Assembly (NCBI GenBank): GCA_029859185.1
Contig: JAOUDR010000070.1
Coordinates: forward strand, 1-9,582
DNA length: 9,582 bases
Source of the DNA: Gemmatimonadota bacterium
GTDB lineage: Bacteria > Gemmatimonadota > Gemmatimonadetes > Gemmatimonadales > GWC2-71-9
Direction of reading: 5' to 3'
A program made the translations under genes and the position numbers. Below the pieces are notes generated by a model. It had not been told where the DNA came from. It saw only the letters and a program-made list of their open reading frames with translations, and searched no databases. Position 1 is the first letter of the stretch, and every line of letters starts with the position of its first letter. Positions 6,835 to 9,582 of this stretch are shown here, piece by piece.

Positions 6835-8171
6835 TCCTGGCCACCGCCTGCGCGGCGGCCCAGGAGCCCCCAGGCGGTCCTCCGGACTTCTCCCCGCCGG
6901 TCGTCCGCGAAATCCGACCGGATTCGCTCGCCATCGTACCGGGCTTCGACGACGCTGTGGTGTTCACGTTCGACGAGGTCATTCTAGAGCGCCAGTCCAC
7001 GGAGATGGCGAAGCTGGTGATCGTCTCCCCGCGCCACGACGAGGTTCGGGTGGCGTGGAAGCGCACCCGGCTCGAGGTGAAACCCAAGGGAGGGTGGCGC
7101 GAGAACGCCGTGTACCGCGTCGTGCTGTTGCCCGACGTGGCCGACCTGCGCAACAACCGGATGCGGGAAGGCGCGGAGGTGGTGTTCTCCACCGGCCCGG
7201 ACATCCCGGACACCCGCGTGGACGCCACGGTGATCGACTGGGCCGCGCATCGCATTGCGGGACGAGGCCTCCTCGAGGCGTTCCCGCTCCCGATCACCGA
7301 CGACTCCACGGCCTACATCGCGCAAGCCGACTCGGCCGGAGACATCGGGCTCACGCGGGTGCCGCCGGGCGACTACCTGCTCGTGGCCGTGGTGGACGAG
7401 AACGGCAACCGGCGCCGGGATCGGCGCGAGGCGTTCGACAGCCTTACCGTGCGCGTGGACTCCACCGCGACCGGCGTCTTCTGGGCGTTCACGCGAGATA
7501 CCGTCGGTCCGCAACTGCGTGAGGCCGCGCGCGTGGACTCGGTGACGGTCCGGCTCACCTTCAATCAGCCACTCGCGCCGACGATGACTACGGACGGCAT
7601 CGTCGGGATGCGGCTGCTCCCGGATTCCCTCCCGGTGGCGCTCGGGCCGATTTGGACGACCGCCGTCTACGACTCGGTGCGCACCCTTGAAGCCGCCGCG
7701 CGGGATTCGCTCCGCCAGGCGGCCGCGGACTCCGCGGCAGCCGCCGACACCACCGCCGTCACGGACACGACCGCCGTTGCGGATACCGCCGCGCCGCGTA
7801 GGGTTCCTCCGCGTGCAGATACGGCGGCGGCGGCCCGTGGTGACGTGCGGCCCCCGCCGGTTGCCGGGCCACCTCGTGATGCCGCCCGTGTTCGCGCCGG
7901 TGACCAACGAGGCGGTGCTCCCGCGGAGGCCGTGGTGGCCGACTCCGGGCGGGTAGCCGAGCTGCTGGCCCAGCGGCCCCGGCTCTCCGACCAGCTGATC
8001 GTGCGATTGACGGCCCCGCTCACCCCGGGCGGGCGCTATCTCTTCGAGGCCAGCACCGTGAACTTGAGCGGGGCCACGGCATCATCCCGCACGGTGCTCG
8101 CCGTTCCGGAGGCGGTCGCGCCGCCGGACACGACCACCACGCCGGACACGACCGCAACGCCAGGCCGATGA
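6780..8171 (+). CDS. Ig-like (SbsA/Big_5-type) lipoprotein
   Basis: This predicted exported lipoprotein has 463 aa. Residues 1-23 are a signal peptide with basic residues, then the hydrophobic LGLLVLATA. C24 is the likely lipidated cysteine; the lipobox ATAC is imperfect because -3 is Ala. After the Pro-rich EPPGGPPD comes a first Ig-like domain (about 36-138, from PPVVREIRPDS to VVFSTG). A carboxypeptidase-regulatory-like segment follows (about 147-235, with VPPGDYLLVAVVDENGNRRRDRRE). A second Ig-like unit starts near 241 and is interrupted at about 305-395 by an Ala/Asp/Thr/Pro-rich linker before resuming at QLIVRLTAPLTPGGRY. The tail is PDTTTTPDTTATPGR. Proteins with this order are common in Bacteroidota and relatives, but no biochemical role is known to me. 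Its GTG start overlaps valS by 55 nt in another frame, and its stop overlaps selA by 4 nt. Confidence 0.82.
   Translation: MARAARDPRREAARLGLLVLATACAAAQEPPGGPPDFSPPVVREIRPDSLAIVPGFDDAVVFTFDEVILERQSTEMAKLVIVSPRHDEVRVAWKRTRLEVKPKGGWRENAVYRVVLLPDVADLRNNRMREGAEVVFSTGPDIPDTRVDATVIDWAAHRIAGRGLLEAFPLPITDDSTAYIAQADSAGDIGLTRVPPGDYLLVAVVDENGNRRRDRREAFDSLTVRVDSTATGVFWAFTRDTVGPQLREAARVDSVTVRLTFNQPLAPTMTTDGIVGMRLLPDSLPVALGPIWTTAVYDSVRTLEAAARDSLRQAAADSAAAADTTAVTDTTAVADTAAPRRVPPRADTAAAARGDVRPPPVAGPPRDAARVRAGDQRGGAPAEAVVADSGRVAELLAQRPRLSDQLIVRLTAPLTPGGRYLFEASTVNLSGATASSRTVLAVPEAVAPPDTTTTPDTTATPGR
7746..7799 (+). repeat. 18-bp imperfect tandem repeat in the lipoprotein linker
   Basis: Two near-identical 18-bp units (7746-7763 and 7764-7781), sharing the core GACAC.ACCGCCGT, encode DTTAVT and DTTAVA. 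A degraded third unit (7782-7799) encodes DTAAPR. They lie in the disordered linker that splits the second Ig-like domain. Confidence 0.75.
8124..8159 (+). repeat. 18-bp tandem repeat at the lipoprotein C-terminus
   Basis: Two 18-bp units (8124-8141 and 8142-8159), each starting CCGGACACGACC, encode PDTTTT and PDTTAT. They sit just before the lipoprotein stop and the selA start, so a change in copy number by whole units would keep the downstream overlap intact. Confidence 0.8.
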
Positions 8172-9523
8172 CCGACCGGCGCCGCCGCCTGCCCGCCGTC
8201 CATGCCCTCGTCGCAGAGACCCGCGCGGCCGGGGTGGCGCCCGAGTTGCCGGCAGCGGTCATCACCGCCGCGGTGCGTGAGGTGCTCGCCGCGGCGCGCG
8301 CGGTCGGTGGAACGGCGCCTGAGGGCGGCTGGGTCGAGGCCGTGCAGACCCAGCTCGCGTCGCGCGAGCGGCCGTCACTCACGCGCGTGATCAACGCCAC
8401 CGGCGTGGTCCTGCACACGAACCTCGGCCGCGCGCCGCTCGCCGAGTCGGCCGTCACGGCCATGCGGGAGGCTGCGGGCTACAGCGCCCTCGAGTACGAG
8501 CTCGAGCCGGGCACCCGCGGCTCCCGGCAACGCCACACCCACGCGCTGCTCACCAGTCTCACGGGCGCCGAAGACGCCCTGGTCACGGTGAACGCGGCCG
8601 CCGCGGTGCTGCTCGCCCTCACGGCGCTTGCCGCGGATGGCGAGACCGTGGTCTCGCGCGGGGAGTTGGTCGAGATCGGCGGCGGATTCCGGATCCCGGA
8701 GATCCTCGCCAAGAGCGGGAGTCGGCTACTGGAAATCGGGACCACCAACCGTACACACCTGTCGGACTATGCAACGGCGTTGCGCCCGAGCGTGCGGTGC
8801 GTGCTCAAGGTCCATCGGTCGAACTTCGCGATGCAGGGATTCGTGACCGAGGTGGATGTGGCGGCACTCGTCACGCTGTGCGCGCCGCATGGCCTGCCGG
8901 TGGTGCACGACGTGGGGAGCGGCCTGCTGCTCGATCTCGCCCCGTGGGGCCTGGCGGGAGAACCCCTCGTCGGGCCGAGCGTCGCCGCCGGTGCCTTGAC
9001 GATCTTCTCGGGCGACAAGCTGCTCGGGGGACCGCAGGCCGGGATCGTCGTCGGCCCGGCCGCCGTGGTCCAGCGACTCGCCGCGGACCCGCTGGCGCGG
9101 GCCGTTCGTCCCGACAAGGTGACGTTGGCGGGCCTCGAGGCCACCCTGGCGCTGTACCGCGACTCGGCCCAGGCCCGTCGCGACATTCCGGTCCTGCGGA
9201 TGCTCACGGCTGATCCCGCCGACCTGCGGCGACGCGCGCGCCGCCTCGCGCGCCGCATCCCCGGATCCAGTACGGTGGCGGGGGAGTCCGCCGTGGGCGG
9301 GGGCGCGTTCCCCGAAGCTACCCTGCCGACCACGCTGGTGGTGGTTCCTGCGCGCTCTCCGGATAGCTTACGGGCTGCCCTGCGGTCGCTGGATCCGCCG
9401 GTCATCGCCCGGAGCGCAGCGGACGGGATCCTGCTGGATGTGCGCACGGTGGCGGATGGCGAGTTTGGGACGGTGGCGGCGGCGGTAGGACAGGCGGTCA
9501 GTACGTTGGCCGTTGGCAATTAG
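8168..9523 (+). CDS. selA: L-seryl-tRNA(Sec) selenium transferase (selenocysteine synthase)
   Basis: This is a PLP enzyme that converts Ser-tRNA(Sec) to Sec-tRNA(Sec) using selenophosphate, the last step of bacterial selenocysteine synthesis. At 451 aa it is close to the usual length (about 460). Family blocks are clear: INATGVVLHTNLGRAPL (75-91), GTRGSRQRHTHALLTSLTGAE (115-135), VLKVHRSNFAMQGFVTEVD (212-230), VVHDVGSG (245-252), and the PLP-lysine motif SGDKLLGGPQAGIVVG with K284. RPDKVTLAGLEATLALY (314-330) follows. The common VVNNNAAAV block reads VTVNAAAAV, so two Asn are replaced. The ATG overlaps the lipoprotein stop as ATGA, and no strong Shine-Dalgarno sequence is seen, which suggests translational coupling. 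The last codons (LAVGN) and the TAG stop come from heptamer-like repeat DNA. selB and tRNA-Sec, if linked, would be outside the window. Confidence 0.93.
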   Translation: MTDRRRRLPAVHALVAETRAAGVAPELPAAVITAAVREVLAAARAVGGTAPEGGWVEAVQTQLASRERPSLTRVINATGVVLHTNLGRAPLAESAVTAMREAAGYSALEYELEPGTRGSRQRHTHALLTSLTGAEDALVTVNAAAAVLLALTALAADGETVVSRGELVEIGGGFRIPEILAKSGSRLLEIGTTNRTHLSDYATALRPSVRCVLKVHRSNFAMQGFVTEVDVAALVTLCAPHGLPVVHDVGSGLLLDLAPWGLAGEPLVGPSVAAGALTIFSGDKLLGGPQAGIVVGPAAVVQRLAADPLARAVRPDKVTLAGLEATLALYRDSAQARRDIPVLRMLTADPADLRRRARRLARRIPGSSTVAGESAVGGGAFPEATLPTTLVVVPARSPDSLRAALRSLDPPVIARSAADGILLDVRTVADGEFGTVAAAVGQAVSTLAVGN

Positions 9524-9582
9524 CCGTTAGCCGTTGGCCGTTGGCCGTTGGCCGTTGGCCGTTGGCCGTTAGCCGTTGGCCG
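9503..9582 (+). repeat. Heptamer tandem array CCGTTGG/CCGTTAG at the selA 3' end
   Basis: There are eleven consecutive 7-bp units plus 3 bp at the window edge: ACGTTGG, CCGTTGG, CAATTAG, CCGTTAG, five CCGTTGG, CCGTTAG and CCGTTGG. The first three overlap selA, and the degenerate CAATTAG unit carries its TAG stop. Every CCGTTGG/CCG junction makes a self-complementary GGCC, so the transcript could fold in many registers. There are no spacers, so it is not a CRISPR array. The array is cut by the window, and its total length is unknown. Confidence 0.95.

Noticed and set aside
200..8171. Readthrough of the TGA stops of the thiolase or lipoprotein as selenocysteine, given selA nearby
   Set aside because: Both TGA codons are part of ATGA overlaps with the next gene, and both proteins are complete at these stops, so ordinary termination is the better reading.
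9503..9582. Heptamer array as CRISPR, origin iterons or telomere-like DNA
   Set aside because: The units are contiguous without spacers, no cas or rep gene is near, and the array begins inside a core gene. A slippage-type tandem repeat explains it better.

Overview
The window looks like chromosomal core DNA from a very GC-rich bacterium. It has two divergent gene clusters and no phage, plasmid, CRISPR or transposase genes. The ValRS N-terminus (a GHGLNNT motif directly after HIGH), an SbsA-type Ig-like lipoprotein and Asp/Thr/Ala-rich linkers suggest a Gemmatimonadota or FCB-type organism. That placement is inference and was not tested by a search.

Left cluster, minus strand, read right to left from about 3450 to 1: thrS (threonyl-tRNA synthetase), a 107-bp gap holding a strong GC hairpin, an acetyl-CoA acetyltransferase (thiolase), and the start of bioY (biotin ECF transporter S component). 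bioY overlaps the thiolase stop by 4 nt (ATGA) and runs off the left edge.

Right cluster, plus strand, read left to right from about 3569 to 9523: a small membrane-anchored BON-domain protein, valS (valyl-tRNA synthetase), an Ig-like lipoprotein whose start lies inside the 3' end of valS, and selA (selenocysteine synthase). selA overlaps the lipoprotein gene by 4 nt (ATGA). The gaps are 20 bp, -55 bp and -4 bp, so this reads as one operon. The two clusters share a 115-bp divergent promoter region.

The theme that stands out is short simple repeats inside or touching conserved genes. These are an in-frame insert of degenerate GGCAG units plus an octamer array in the ValRS editing-domain entry, 18-bp repeats in the lipoprotein linkers, and a heptamer array (CCGTTGG/CCGTTAG) that supplies the stop codon of selA and continues past the right edge. 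I found no convincing new defence or enzymatic system. The repeat behaviour is the most unusual content.
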